A DNA stretch of 64,000 nucleotides from JADGGM01 sp027307005 (GTDB taxonomy: Bacteria; Gemmatimonadota; Gemmatimonadetes; Gemmatimonadales; Gemmatimonadaceae). The stretch covers positions 62,001 through 126,000 of the forward strand of contig DATIEP010000088.1 in assembly GCA_035455745.1 (NCBI GenBank). The letters run 5' to 3'. The position numbers and the translations under genes are program-made. The notes below the pieces were generated by a model. The model made no database searches, had not been told where the DNA came from, and saw nothing but the letters and a program-made list of their open reading frames with translations. How positions within the stretch are numbered: the first letter of the stretch is position 1; every line of letters begins with the position of its first letter. Positions 9,590 through 18,649 of this stretch are shown piece by piece.

Positions 9590-9997
9590 ATGAGTGAGCC
9601 GACGATTCTCATCGTTGATGACAGTAGAGAAAACGCGGACATTCTGCGGCGGTACCTCGAGCTCAGAGGCTATGCCGTCCGGATTGCGTACAACGCCGAC
9701 GAAGCGATGGCGCTCTTCGATGGCGTGCATCCGGCGCTGGTGTTGCTCGACGTGTTGATGCCGGGACGCGATGGGTGGGCGGTGTGCCGGGCGATGCGGG
9801 AGCATCCGCACGGCGCCCACACGCGCATCGTGATGCTGACCGGGTTAGGCGAGCGGCGGGCGCGCGAGGGGATGGTGCTCACCGGCGCGGACGACGTCAT
9901 CACGAAGCCGATCGAGCTGCCCGAGCTCGCCGAGTGCGTCCGCCGCAACCTCGGCGCGGATGTCGGGGTGTCACCGGGGCCGTCGGCAGGCCGTTAG
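9590..9997 (+). CDS. Stand-alone receiver-domain response regulator
   Basis: A 135-residue CheY-like protein made only of a receiver domain. It shows the acidic pair in ILIVDDSRENAD (D10, D11), the phosphoacceptor D54 in LVLLDVLMPG, the switch threonine T84 (VMLTGL) and lysine K106 (VITKPIE). There is no output domain, so it acts through a partner. No histidine kinase is nearby. The stop TAG falls in a GTTAGGC word that also contains the TAA stop of the convergent waaA gene. Codon choice and context look native. Confidence 0.9.
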   Translation: MSEPTILIVDDSRENADILRRYLELRGYAVRIAYNADEAMALFDGVHPALVLLDVLMPGRDGWAVCRAMREHPHGAHTRIVMLTGLGERRAREGMVLTGADDVITKPIELPELAECVRRNLGADVGVSPGPSAGR

Positions 9998-9999
9998 GC
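9993..9999. repeat. GTTAGGC word carrying both stop codons of a convergent gene pair
   Basis: The plus-strand receiver gene ends with TAG at 9995-9997 and the minus-strand waaA gene ends with TAA at 9994-9996 (reverse complement), both inside one copy of the word. The same arrangement recurs at 50167-50173. Confidence 0.85.
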
Positions 10000-11295
10000 G
10001 ACGGTTCGGTCAGGCCGGGCGCGTTCGAGGAGCGTCTCGACCAGGCGGGTGGACCGGTCCGCCGCACCCAGGCCGTTTCGCACCACTGCGCGCGCCTGTT
10101 CGCCGGCCGACCGGCGTGCCGCTTCCGAATGCAGCCATCCGATGAGCGCGCCGGCGAGCGCGGTTGCCTGCGGGACGGCAACGCCGCCGCCCGCTTTGGC
10201 GAGCAGCATGGCGTCCCGGCTCCGCTCGCAGCGCGGCCCGAACGCCACCGGCGCGCCGAACGCGGCCGGCTCGATCACGGAGTGCAGGCCCGCGTCGTGG
10301 AATCCGCCGCCGACGAAGGCCGCCGCCGCCAGCGCGTAGAGCTCGCCTAACACCCCGACGCGATCCACGAGCACGACATCGGCGGTGGCGGCGTGCGCGC
10401 CGTTCAGGCGGGCGAGCGAGAGGCGCTCCGCGGCCGCCCAGTGCTCGATCGACGCCAGCTGCGACGGCGCCGGTTCGTGCGGCGCGATGATGAGCCGAAC
10501 GTTGGGAATCTGCCGGCGCACGGAACGCCAGGCCGGCATCAGCACCGCCTCATCGGCCGGCCACGTCGAGCCGGCGACGACCGTTGGGCGGGGGCTGGCT
10601 AACGGCGTCAGCAGCGGCCCCGCGCGATCGACGCCCTGGGCGCGCGACCACACCTGGTCGTAGCGGGTGTCGCCCGTGACCTCGAGCGCGGTCTCGCGCA
10701 CGCCTAACGAAAGCAGCCGGGCTGCGTCGTCCTGGTCGATGGCGCCCACGGCGTCGAGGCGCGAGTAGGCGTCGCGCAACAGCGCCGCCACGACACGAGA
10801 CTGCCGCGCCGAGCGCGCGGCCAGCGTCGCGCTGATGAGGCCCAGGGCCACGCCGCGCTGCGACGCCTCGCGCGTCAGCTCCGGCCACACATCGAGCTTG
10901 CTGTACACGAGCGCGTCGGGCCGCAGCGCGTCGAGGGCCGCGCGCGCGTCGGCCGCCGAATCGAACGGCAAATAATCGGCGAAATCGGCGCCTAACGAAT
11001 GCGCGAACCGCTCGGCGCTGGGAGAGAAATGGGTGTAGGCGAGCTGCAGCGTGTCGTGCGAGGCGCGGAGCCGCTCGATCACGGGCCGCGCCTGCAGCCC
11101 TTCGCCGACCGACGGCGCGTGCATCCAGAGTAAAGGCCGCGCGGCGTCGCGGTGGGCAGCGCCCCACGCGGCGTAGCGCTCGAGAATTCCCTTACGCGCA
11201 CCGAGCGATCGCCAGAATTTGCCGTCGCGCTCGGGCGCAACCGACGCCGCAAAGCGCGCGACCTCGACGGCAAACGCGTAGAGCGGTCGGAACAT
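9994..11295 (-). CDS. waaA: 3-deoxy-D-manno-octulosonic acid (KDO) transferase
   Basis: Inner-membrane glycosyltransferase that adds KDO to lipid A precursor, implying LPS. The 433-residue product has an N-terminal hydrophobic segment (RPLYAFAVEVARFAASVAP), the family motif LLWMHAPSVGEGLQARPVIE, and the C-terminal nucleotide-sugar half (VVAGSTWPADEAVL; LIIAPHEPAPSQL; AFVGGGFHDAGLHSVIEPAA). Length matches family members. It is the last gene of a minus-strand run (propeller protein, DsbA-like, waaA); the gap to the DsbA-like gene is 30 bases. Confidence 0.93.
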   Translation of the reverse strand: MFRPLYAFAVEVARFAASVAPERDGKFWRSLGARKGILERYAAWGAAHRDAARPLLWMHAPSVGEGLQARPVIERLRASHDTLQLAYTHFSPSAERFAHSLGADFADYLPFDSAADARAALDALRPDALVYSKLDVWPELTREASQRGVALGLISATLAARSARQSRVVAALLRDAYSRLDAVGAIDQDDAARLLSLGVRETALEVTGDTRYDQVWSRAQGVDRAGPLLTPLASPRPTVVAGSTWPADEAVLMPAWRSVRRQIPNVRLIIAPHEPAPSQLASIEHWAAAERLSLARLNGAHAATADVVLVDRVGVLGELYALAAAAFVGGGFHDAGLHSVIEPAAFGAPVAFGPRCERSRDAMLLAKAGGGVAVPQATALAGALIGWLHSEAARRSAGEQARAVVRNGLGAADRSTRLVETLLERARPDRTVA

Positions 11296-11325
11296 GGTAC
11301 CGCGCCGGCGTGGAAGCGACGTCAG

Positions 11326-12030
11326 CTACTGCGCCTTGACCTTGGCCAACTGCGCGTCGATCACCGCGCGGAATTGGTCTAACGGCTGGGCGCCGGAAAT
11401 CTTCGCGGTGCCGATGATGAACGTCGGCGTCGCCTGCACGCCGCTTTCATCGGCGCGATCCATGTCGCCCTGAATGAGCGCGCGCATCTGATGCTGCATG
11501 ACGCATTTCGTGTACGCGTCCTGCGATACGCCGACGCCCATCGCCAGCGAATCGAGCGTCGGTTGGGGATTCGCCAGGTTTTCCCACCGCGGCTGCGACG
11601 CGAACAGCGAGTCGTGCATCGGCCAGAATTTTCCCTGCGCCGCCGCGCACATCGCGGCTTCCGCCGCCGGCCACGCGTTCTTGTGGATCGAGAGCGGGAA
11701 GTTGATGTACGCGAACCGAATCTTCCCCGTGTCGACGTACTCGGACTTGATCGCTTGATAGCTCTGGTCGTGCCATTCGCGACAGAACGGGCACTGGAAG
11801 TCGCTGATCTCGATCACCCAGAGCGGCGCCGTGGGGCTGCCCTCGACGCGCGCGTGGTCCGCGACACGGTCGAGCGCGGTATCGCCCTTGGGCGCCGGCG
11901 TCGTGGGCCGCGACGCTACAGCCGCCGAAGCGGAAACCGGCGTGGCGCGGTCGCTCGAAGAAGAGCCGCAACCCACCGACACGCATACTGCTAGGGCGGC
12001 AGCAAGCGCGCTCGCCTTGACCAAGTCCAT
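11326..12030 (-). CDS. DsbA-family thiol-disulfide lipoprotein
   Basis: A 234-residue exported thioredoxin-fold protein. A lipoprotein-type signal ends at SVGC (C21), then a Ser/Ala/Pro-rich linker, then the thioredoxin core with active-site CPFC at about residues 80-83 (ISDFQCPFCREWHDQ) and the cis-proline loop GVQATPTFIIG. It most resembles the DsbA/DsbG-like family (thioredoxin_4) that oxidises or isomerises periplasmic thiols. It lies six bases after the beta-propeller gene, so the two are probably co-transcribed. No DsbB-like partner is visible. Confidence 0.9.
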   Translation of the reverse strand: MDLVKASALAAALAVCVSVGCGSSSSDRATPVSASAAVASRPTTPAPKGDTALDRVADHARVEGSPTAPLWVIEISDFQCPFCREWHDQSYQAIKSEYVDTGKIRFAYINFPLSIHKNAWPAAEAAMCAAAQGKFWPMHDSLFASQPRWENLANPQPTLDSLAMGVGVSQDAYTKCVMQHQMRALIQGDMDRADESGVQATPTFIIGTAKISGAQPLDQFRAVIDAQLAKVKAQ

Positions 12031-12036
12031 GAGTCC

Positions 12037-13227
12037 TCAGAAATCGGAAAACACGCGACGCAACACGACGTTGCGCCGATCGAGAATGTACGTATAGCCG
12101 CGACGCGACGCGAGCGCCGTCGCGAACCCCATTTCGCGGGCCAGCCCCAGTGTGCGAATGGGCGTCGTGCCGATGTCGATCACGTACACGCCTTCCGGTC
12201 CGGCCGCGACGAACAGACGCGTGCGATCGATCGACACGTCGTACGCAAAGTGGGCGATGGTCCACGACGCGACTGCGCGTGGTGCCGATGGATTGCTCAC
12301 GTCGAAGAGGCGCACACCGCGCTCGCCTAACGCAACGGCGATCGTGTCGCCGCCGCGGGACATGTTGAGCCCCACCGACTCGAGCGGCGCGTCGCCAACG
12401 CGGACCAGCGAGTCGCCCGAGACCCTGAACGCGATCAGATGGCGGTTGGTCGTCGCCCAGAGCAAGCCGTGGTCCGAATCGAGGAGCAGCGCGTGCACGG
12501 GCGACTGCATGGTGATGCCCGGCCAGGTGCGGGCGGTGTCGTCGGACAGCGGGGCGATCTCGATGCGGTCGTTCACCGCAACGAAGACCCGGTGTGAACC
12601 GCCGGCAATCGCCTCGACATCGCCGGCTCGGACGAGGGCACCCGGACCCTCTTCCGGCGGGAACATGTACAGGCCGGAGGGCGAGCCGACCGCGAGCCAG
12701 CCGGTCGTCGGCGCGAGCGCGATCGCCATGATACTGTTGAGCCCGCGTGCGCGAAGTATCCCGGCTTCCATGGCGCCGGAAAGTGGTAGCATTTCGACGC
12801 CAGCGCTTCCGCCCACCGCGATTTGTGAATCATCTGCGGCGAGAGCCACGGGGTCGCCCTCGAGATGCGCATTGACGCTCGTCAGGTGGAGCGGCACGAC
12901 GCCGCGGTAGCGCGAATTGTAGGTCCGATCGGCTTCGTGCCCGAATGCGAAACCGATACCGGCGCCGATCAGCGTCGACCCGACGACCACGCACGGTACG
13001 CCGAGGCATCCGTTGCTGCCTTTGCCGCGAATACCCAGTCCGATTGCGCCTCCCAAAATGGCGCCGATGATCGTGTAGACCTTCGTGCGCGAGCTGCGGG
13101 GGGCTATGGTCGCCTCGGTCGCTTGGGCGGCGAGTGGCGGCGTCCAACCTGAGGCAGAGCTCACGGCCATCGCTGCGGCGACACAACTGCGGGCGATGCG
13201 GCAGACGCCGGTGCCGCGCCGCGACAT
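12037..13227 (-). CDS. Exported protein with beta-propeller (LVIVD-type) repeats
   Basis: I start it at ATG 13225-13227, giving a signal peptide (RIARSCVAAAMAVSSASGWT to PPLAAQA); an upstream ATG at 13287 is also possible and neither has a good ribosome-binding site. After the signal comes a Gly-rich hydrophobic hairpin (TIIGAILGGAIGLGI; GSTLIGAGIGFAFG), then six or so repeating blades of beta-propeller type such as GERGVRLFDVSNPSAPRAVA and GPEGVYVIDIGTTPIRTLGL. These are typical of LVIVD-repeat surface or periplasmic proteins. The function is unknown. It is followed at six bases by the DsbA-like gene. Confidence 0.7.
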   Translation of the reverse strand: MSRRGTGVCRIARSCVAAAMAVSSASGWTPPLAAQATEATIAPRSSRTKVYTIIGAILGGAIGLGIRGKGSNGCLGVPCVVVGSTLIGAGIGFAFGHEADRTYNSRYRGVVPLHLTSVNAHLEGDPVALAADDSQIAVGGSAGVEMLPLSGAMEAGILRARGLNSIMAIALAPTTGWLAVGSPSGLYMFPPEEGPGALVRAGDVEAIAGGSHRVFVAVNDRIEIAPLSDDTARTWPGITMQSPVHALLLDSDHGLLWATTNRHLIAFRVSGDSLVRVGDAPLESVGLNMSRGGDTIAVALGERGVRLFDVSNPSAPRAVASWTIAHFAYDVSIDRTRLFVAAGPEGVYVIDIGTTPIRTLGLAREMGFATALASRRGYTYILDRRNVVLRRVFSDF

Positions 13228-13730
13228 ACGGGTGTCGCGTCCACGAGATGAGGACCATTCTATGACGCTTGCGCGGGATGTTGCCATGCGAGAAACCCGG
13301 TAAACGGAGGCACCGCTCGGGAACGGACGGAGATCGTCAGGGCACGGCACTGTCTGGCACAAGCGCCCAGGTCGGCATCCTTTACCACTCCTTGACGCGA
13401 TCCGGAAACTATCTGTATACTCTGGCGGCGTCCAATTGCTCCGTCGACTCTCTCACCGGTCGTTGCTGGCTGCCTGTGAGCTTGCGCTTAATGGCGCCTT
13501 CCTCGTTTTCCCACCGTTTCAATCCAGCGATGCATCTCGCACCGCGTACTCCCTTTTTACTGCAATCGTTCCGGTGCGCTAGCACCGGATGCCTTCTGTC
13601 ATCCGTAACCGCGGAGGTGACCAACACCGGCTCGTGAAATTTGTCAGCGCGCCGCCAGGCATCGGCACGGCGGCGGCAGTTCCCATGTTCTCGTCGACTC
13701 ACCTTTTGGAAGAGGTGGCAAGGAGGAAGA
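13228..13730 (+). other. Intergenic region with promoter and long SusC leader
   Basis: The divergent gap between the propeller gene and SusC 1. It holds one strong plus-strand promoter (separate entry) and then about 300 bases of untranslated leader before the SusC ATG. Short open frames in the leader lack ribosome-binding sites and protein-like composition. I recognise no known riboswitch. Confidence 0.5.
13392..13421 (+). promoter_or_regulatory. Sigma70-type promoter of SusC/SusD pair 1
   Basis: TTGACG at 13392-13397, 18-base spacer, TATACT at 13416-13421. Expected start near 13428, about 300 bases upstream of the SusC start codon. Confidence 0.65.
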
Positions 13731-16700
13731 ATGGGACGTTTTGTTCGTGGAGCCATGGCGATCGCCGCTGCGACGGCGCTGCTTCCCGCTTGGGCAGCGG
13801 CGCAACAAGGAGCGACGGTCAGTGGCCGAGTCGTGAGCGAGGCAGGTGCGCCGCTCAGCTCAGCCAGTGTGTTCATCGAAAACATGAATATCGGCAGTCT
13901 GACGGATGCCGATGGTAAGTACACCTTCCAGGTCCCCGCGGCCCGCGTCCAAGGGCAGCAGGTCAGGCTCACTGCGCGCTTGATCGGATTCCGGGAGCAG
14001 TCGGTGCAGGTGACGCTGAGCGCGGGCAACATCACCCAGAACTTTTCCCTCGCGGCCAACCCGCTGCGCCTGGGTGAGGTGGTCGTGACGGGTGAAGGAA
14101 CCACGCAGACGCGTGAACGGCTGGGATCTGTGGTCAACTCGGTCGATACGTCACTCATCGCCAAATCCAACGAGACCAACGTCGTCTCGGCGCTCGCGGG
14201 CAAGGCGCCTAACGTCGAAGTCGTGTCGGCGTCTGGCGATCCGGGCAGTTCGGCGTACATCCGGATTCGCGGCCCCAAGACAATCAGTGGCGATGCGCAA
14301 CCGCTCTTCATCGTCGACGGCGTGCCTATCGACAACTCGACGATCATGACCGAGTCGGGCGAGGGCGGCGCTGCGGCGTCGAACCGTGCGTCGGACTTGA
14401 ACCCCGACGACATCGCGTCCATTGACGTGCTCAAGGGGGCGGCAGCATCGGCGATCTATGGTGCCCGAGCGGGCGCCGGCGTCGTGATCATCACCACCAA
14501 GCACGGACAGGCCGGTGCGACGCGGTACTCGTTGCGCTCGCAGTACTCGTTTGACGACGTCACGCAGGGTCCGCCGCTTCAGACGGACTATGGTCATGGC
14601 TCGGGCGGGCTAACGCCTTCCTGCGACGGAAGCCAGACGCCCAATCCCGACTGCCACGGAACGAGCAGCACGTGGGGACCGAAGCTAGCAGCAGGCACGC
14701 CTGTCTTCGCACACTTCAACGAGCTGTTCGTGACGGGCCATAACTGGAACAGCACGCTGGACATTTCGGGCGGGAACGACAAGACCCTTTACTTCGTCTC
14801 GGGCAGCGTCGACAACAATCACGGCGATATCACGGGCCCGAACGACTGGTACAAAAGGAATACGGTGCGACTGAATGCTTCGCACCAGGTATTCGACAAC
14901 CTCAAGGTGGGCGTCACTGCGCAGTACGCGGATGTGAAGGCGAAGTACGTACAGCAAGGGTCGAACATTGACGGCTTGCTCCTCGGAGCACTTCGCACGC
15001 CGCCCGAGTTCGACAACTTCCCATACTTGGATCCGGTGACGGGGGAGCATCGTTCGTACCGCTTCCCCTGGCCGTCCGCAAACTCGCAGTTCGATGTGCG
15101 CGGATACGATAACCCGATCTTCGATATCTACGCGCAGAGCAACAACTCGGCGGTCCAGCGTACGCTGGGAAGCGCGAACATCGAGTGGGATGCGTTCGAC
15201 TGGCTGAAGGTGAAGGAAGTATTCGGCGCCGACTACTACACGGATCAGCGTCTTGACGCCCTGCCGTGGACATCGTCTGGTCAGCCGTCGGGTCAGGTGA
15301 TTGAGGGCGACCTCAAGAACTACATCATCGACCACAACCTGACCGCCACCGTGACGCACACGTTCTCTCCGAACGCGAGTGCGAACCTCACGGTCGGTCA
15401 GAACCTGAACAGCACGAGCTTCAGGCAGATCTTTGTCACTGGCATTTCGCTGATCGCTCAGCAGCCGTTCACGCTCGGCAACGCAACCACCTGGACGCCT
15501 AACGATTTCCAGGACTATGTGCACGCCGAGCGGTACTTCGGATCGGCGAACGTCTATCTCTTCAACCAGCTGAACATCGAGGCGTCCGTCACCAACGACG
15601 GGTTCTCTTCGTTCGGCACGAGCTCGCAGCGGCACTGGTTCCCGAGCGCGAACGCCGCCTGGAATTTCCTCCAGAATTCGGCGTCCAACAACGGAATCCT
15701 GACGTACGGCAAGTTCCGGCTTGCGTACGGCGAGGCCGGAATCCAACCACCTGTCTACAGCACGCTGCAGACGTATGTAGGCGGCTTCTCCATTGGTGAC
15801 GCGGGTTGGGGCGATGCGCTTCTTCTCAACCAGAACGGCATCGGCGGTCAGATCCAGGGTGGTCAGAAGGCCCAGCCTAACTTGGGTCCAGAGCGCACCA
15901 AGGAGTTCGAGACGGGCGTCGACCTCGGTTTACTGAACAACCACGCCGACGTGTCGCTCACCGGATATCTGGACCGTACGGAAGGCGCGATCTTCTCGCT
16001 ACCCAAGCCCGCCTCCACCGGCTTCACTTCCATCACTTCGAACGCCGGTGTGATTCGCAACCGCGGTATCGAGACGTCGTTCAACTTCCGTCCGATCATG
16101 CGTTCGGACTTGACGTGGGAAGTGGGGCTCAACTGGTCGAAGAACGAAAACCGCGTTGTGAACCTGTCCGGTCAGCAGTTCGTGGACTTGGCCACAGGCG
16201 GTGGATTCACGGGCTCCGTTCCGACCGCGTGGTACGGCTCGAGCGTCGGCGTGCTCCGCGGCAACGATTTCGCTCGCTGCGGTCGCGGCCTCGTCATTGA
16301 CGATGTGAACATCGACCAGGCCTGCGGCAATGCGCCGAAGGGTGCGCTCTACATCGGTCCTGACGGCTACCCGATCCTCGATCCGGCGCAACGCATCATT
16401 TCAGACGGAAACCCGAAGTGGTTGGGCAGCATCCACACGTCGGTCACGTTCAAGAAACTGACCCTCTCCGGCCTTCTGGACATCCGGCACGGTGGCCAGA
16501 CGTGGGACGGCACCAGGGGCGCCCTCTACAACTTCGGCGTGCACAAGGACACCGATATTCGCGGTAGCAACGTGGTCTTCGGCAAGACGTGGTTGCCGGG
16601 ACCGGTCGGTGGACCCGGTGCAGGAACGTCGGTGGTCCTCGATCAGTCGTGGTTCACGAATCTTGGCTCCGGCTTTGGTCCGATCGCGACGCAGTTCGTT

Positions 16701-16952
16701 GAGGACGCTGGTTTCGTGAAACTCCGCGAGCTGGGTGTTGCCTACTCGTTGGATCAGCCCTTCATCAAGAACTGGGGCTTCAGCACGATCGACATCCGCC
16801 TCGCTGCCCGCAATCTCCACACGTGGACCAACTACCGCGGCATCGATCCGGAGGCCAACCTGGCTGGCGCCAGCTCCCTCATCCAGGGCGTGGATTACTT
16901 CAACAACCCGCAGACGCGATCCTTTGTTTTGTCGCTGGGCTTGAACCGCTGA
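13731..16952 (+). CDS. SusC/RagA-family TonB-linked outer-membrane receptor
   Basis: A 1073-residue outer-membrane importer. ATG 13731 is preceded by AGGAGG and gives a clear signal peptide (MGRFVRGAMAIAAATALLPA through WAAAQQ). A carboxypeptidase-regulatory-like domain follows (ATVSGRVVSEAGAPLSSASV), then the plug with SusC signatures (LFIVDGVPIDN; LNPDDIASIDVLKGAAASAI; YGARAGAGVVIITTK), then a long beta-barrel ending in SFVLSLGLNR. The conserved late segment GFSTIDIRLAARNLHTWTNY is present. It pairs with the SusD-type lipoprotein 25 bases downstream. No glycosidase or other substrate enzyme is adjacent, so the ligand is unknown. GTTAGGC words are few here and all in the GCCTAAC orientation. 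Confidence 0.95.
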   Translation: MGRFVRGAMAIAAATALLPAWAAAQQGATVSGRVVSEAGAPLSSASVFIENMNIGSLTDADGKYTFQVPAARVQGQQVRLTARLIGFREQSVQVTLSAGNITQNFSLAANPLRLGEVVVTGEGTTQTRERLGSVVNSVDTSLIAKSNETNVVSALAGKAPNVEVVSASGDPGSSAYIRIRGPKTISGDAQPLFIVDGVPIDNSTIMTESGEGGAAASNRASDLNPDDIASIDVLKGAAASAIYGARAGAGVVIITTKHGQAGATRYSLRSQYSFDDVTQGPPLQTDYGHGSGGLTPSCDGSQTPNPDCHGTSSTWGPKLAAGTPVFAHFNELFVTGHNWNSTLDISGGNDKTLYFVSGSVDNNHGDITGPNDWYKRNTVRLNASHQVFDNLKVGVTAQYADVKAKYVQQGSNIDGLLLGALRTPPEFDNFPYLDPVTGEHRSYRFPWPSANSQFDVRGYDNPIFDIYAQSNNSAVQRTLGSANIEWDAFDWLKVKEVFGADYYTDQRLDALPWTSSGQPSGQVIEGDLKNYIIDHNLTATVTHTFSPNASANLTVGQNLNSTSFRQIFVTGISLIAQQPFTLGNATTWTPNDFQDYVHAERYFGSANVYLFNQLNIEASVTNDGFSSFGTSSQRHWFPSANAAWNFLQNSASNNGILTYGKFRLAYGEAGIQPPVYSTLQTYVGGFSIGDAGWGDALLLNQNGIGGQIQGGQKAQPNLGPERTKEFETGVDLGLLNNHADVSLTGYLDRTEGAIFSLPKPASTGFTSITSNAGVIRNRGIETSFNFRPIMRSDLTWEVGLNWSKNENRVVNLSGQQFVDLATGGGFTGSVPTAWYGSSVGVLRGNDFARCGRGLVIDDVNIDQACGNAPKGALYIGPDGYPILDPAQRIISDGNPKWLGSIHTSVTFKKLTLSGLLDIRHGGQTWDGTRGALYNFGVHKDTDIRGSNVVFGKTWLPGPVGGPGAGTSVVLDQSWFTNLGSGFGPIATQFVEDAGFVKLRELGVAYSLDQPFIKNWGFSTIDIRLAARNLHTWTNYRGIDPEANLAGASSLIQGVDYFNNPQTRSFVLSLGLNR

Positions 16953-16977
16953 CCTTGCAACGAGAGAGACCTATCGT

Positions 16978-18444
16978 ATGCATAGATACTTGAAGATCGT
17001 GGTGGCCTCGCTCCTACCAGTTGCGTTGCTTGGCGGTTGTAGCGACTGGCTAAATGGAACGGGTCTCACCACAAACCCGAACAATCCGATCAAGACCGGC
17101 GCCAATCAGCTGTTCATCGGTGTAACGGTGACACAGACAGTCGCACAAACGGGAGATTTGGCGCGCCTCTTCAGTATGTGGATGCAGTCCATGGCGGGAA
17201 CGGATCGCCAGTACATCCCGCTCGCGAACTACACGTTCGACGAGGATGCATTCTCAGGCGACTGGAGCAACGTGTACACCGGTGGTGGCCTGATCGACCT
17301 GCGAGCTATTCAGGCGCAGAAACTAGCCGACGGTGATACGGCCTACGTCGGCGTCGCTAAAGTCATGGAAGCGCTCATGATCGGGACGGCCGCAGATGTC
17401 TGGGGCGATATCCCGTATCGTGAGGCCGTAGGCGACGCGCTAACGCCTCACCTGGATCCGCAGCAGCAAGTGTACTCTGATGTCCAGGCGCAGCTCGACA
17501 CGGCAATTGTCTATCTACATTGCGCCGCACCGACGTGTGCCGGGCCTGGTCCAAACGATTTGTTCTACAGTGGCAATCTGGCGAAATGGATCGCATTGGC
17601 CCACACGTTGAAGGCGCGCTTTTACATGCACGTGACGACGCAGGATCCCAGCGCCTACGCAAGTGCGTTGGCGCAGGCGGACTCGGGCATTGCGGATACG
17701 ACCGGTAACTTCGTCTCGTATCAGAGCACGGCTCCAACCGAACAGAATCTGTGGTATCAGTTCATGGTACTTCAGCGCTCAGGTTACATGAGCGATGGGG
17801 CGACGCTAGTAGACATGTTGGTTGGCCATCCGGCGCCCTATATTCTTGCAACACAGGCCAAGCCTATACAGGGTAAGGCTCAGCCTATCGTGGTGGTTGC
17901 GCAGCCCGCCGATCCACGGGCTCTCGAGTACTACGCCATGATCGACTCCGTGAAGAGTGATTCGAGCCACGTTTTTTTCCTCCGGGGTGCCCCTCCTGAG
18001 GGAGGAAACGGCACGTGGTCCGTTTTGGCTGATAATCGCGCGGGTACAGTGACCGGCTCGGCCTTCCGCCAACCGATCGTGACTTACGCGGAGAACGAGT
18101 TGATCATTGCAGAAGCCGCTTTGCAGGCCGGCGATCAGGCGACCGCGATTACTGCCTACAATGCGGAGCGCGCCTCCCAGGGCGTTCCTGCATGGGCGGG
18201 CGGCGCGATTACGCTGAAGGACATCATCACTGAGAAGTACATCGCCGACTTCCAAGAGATCGAGGTATGGAACGACTGGAAGCGCACCTGCTTGCCGGCT
18301 CTTGTGCCTGCGGTTTCGAGTGGTATCCCTGGACGGTTGCTGTATCCCTTGTCCGCCGAGCGGAACGCAAACCCAAACATTCCGCCTCCGGACCAGCAGC
18401 CTGCTCGCAACTGGAATCAACCGAACGCGTGCCCGACGTCGTGA
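16978..18444 (+). CDS. SusD/RagB-family surface lipoprotein
   Basis: Partner of the upstream SusC: the lid lipoprotein that captures ligand outside the cell. The 488-residue product has a lipoprotein signal (VASLLPVALLGGCSDWLNG, Cys at about 21) and the SusD-like alpha-helical core with TPR-like helices (VMEALMIGTAADVWGDIPYR is a typical RagB/SusD motif). The C-terminal region has ENELIIAEAALQAGDQATAI and EIEVWNDWKRTCLP, also standard. Base composition looks less GC-rich than flanking genes and the gene contains no copy of the GTTAGGC word. It is followed by a strong terminator. Confidence 0.93.
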   Translation: MHRYLKIVVASLLPVALLGGCSDWLNGTGLTTNPNNPIKTGANQLFIGVTVTQTVAQTGDLARLFSMWMQSMAGTDRQYIPLANYTFDEDAFSGDWSNVYTGGGLIDLRAIQAQKLADGDTAYVGVAKVMEALMIGTAADVWGDIPYREAVGDALTPHLDPQQQVYSDVQAQLDTAIVYLHCAAPTCAGPGPNDLFYSGNLAKWIALAHTLKARFYMHVTTQDPSAYASALAQADSGIADTTGNFVSYQSTAPTEQNLWYQFMVLQRSGYMSDGATLVDMLVGHPAPYILATQAKPIQGKAQPIVVVAQPADPRALEYYAMIDSVKSDSSHVFFLRGAPPEGGNGTWSVLADNRAGTVTGSAFRQPIVTYAENELIIAEAALQAGDQATAITAYNAERASQGVPAWAGGAITLKDIITEKYIADFQEIEVWNDWKRTCLPALVPAVSSGIPGRLLYPLSAERNANPNIPPPDQQPARNWNQPNACPTS

Positions 18445-18486
18445 CGTGATGTCGGCCGGGCTGTGCATCATTGGCCCGCAGTCATA

Positions 18487-18525
18487 GCAAACAGCCCGGC
18501 TCCTGTTCGGAGCCGGGCTGTTTGC
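18487..18525 (+). terminator. Intrinsic terminator after SusC/SusD pair 1
   Basis: A perfect 17-base-pair stem, 18487-18503 with 18509-18525 (starting GCAAACAGCC), and a 5-base loop TGTTC. A run of T-rich sequence follows (GTCGTTTCTT). Because the arms are perfectly symmetric with A-rich 5' and T-rich 3' ends, it could act in both directions. Confidence 0.85.
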
Positions 18526-18649
18526 GTCGTTTCTTCGATGAGCGTGCTGAACGTTATTGAGAAAGGTGGACTGCCCCACCACCTTGACGTCGCGCCGTTA
18601 GCCGCGCGAATATGCATGTTACAGTTTTTGGCACCGACGAGGAGCCCTC

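Noticed and set aside
13731..18444. Polysaccharide utilisation locus
   Set aside because: A SusC/SusD pair is present, but there are no glycoside hydrolases, sulfatases or sensor genes nearby. The same applies to the pair at 35520-39905.
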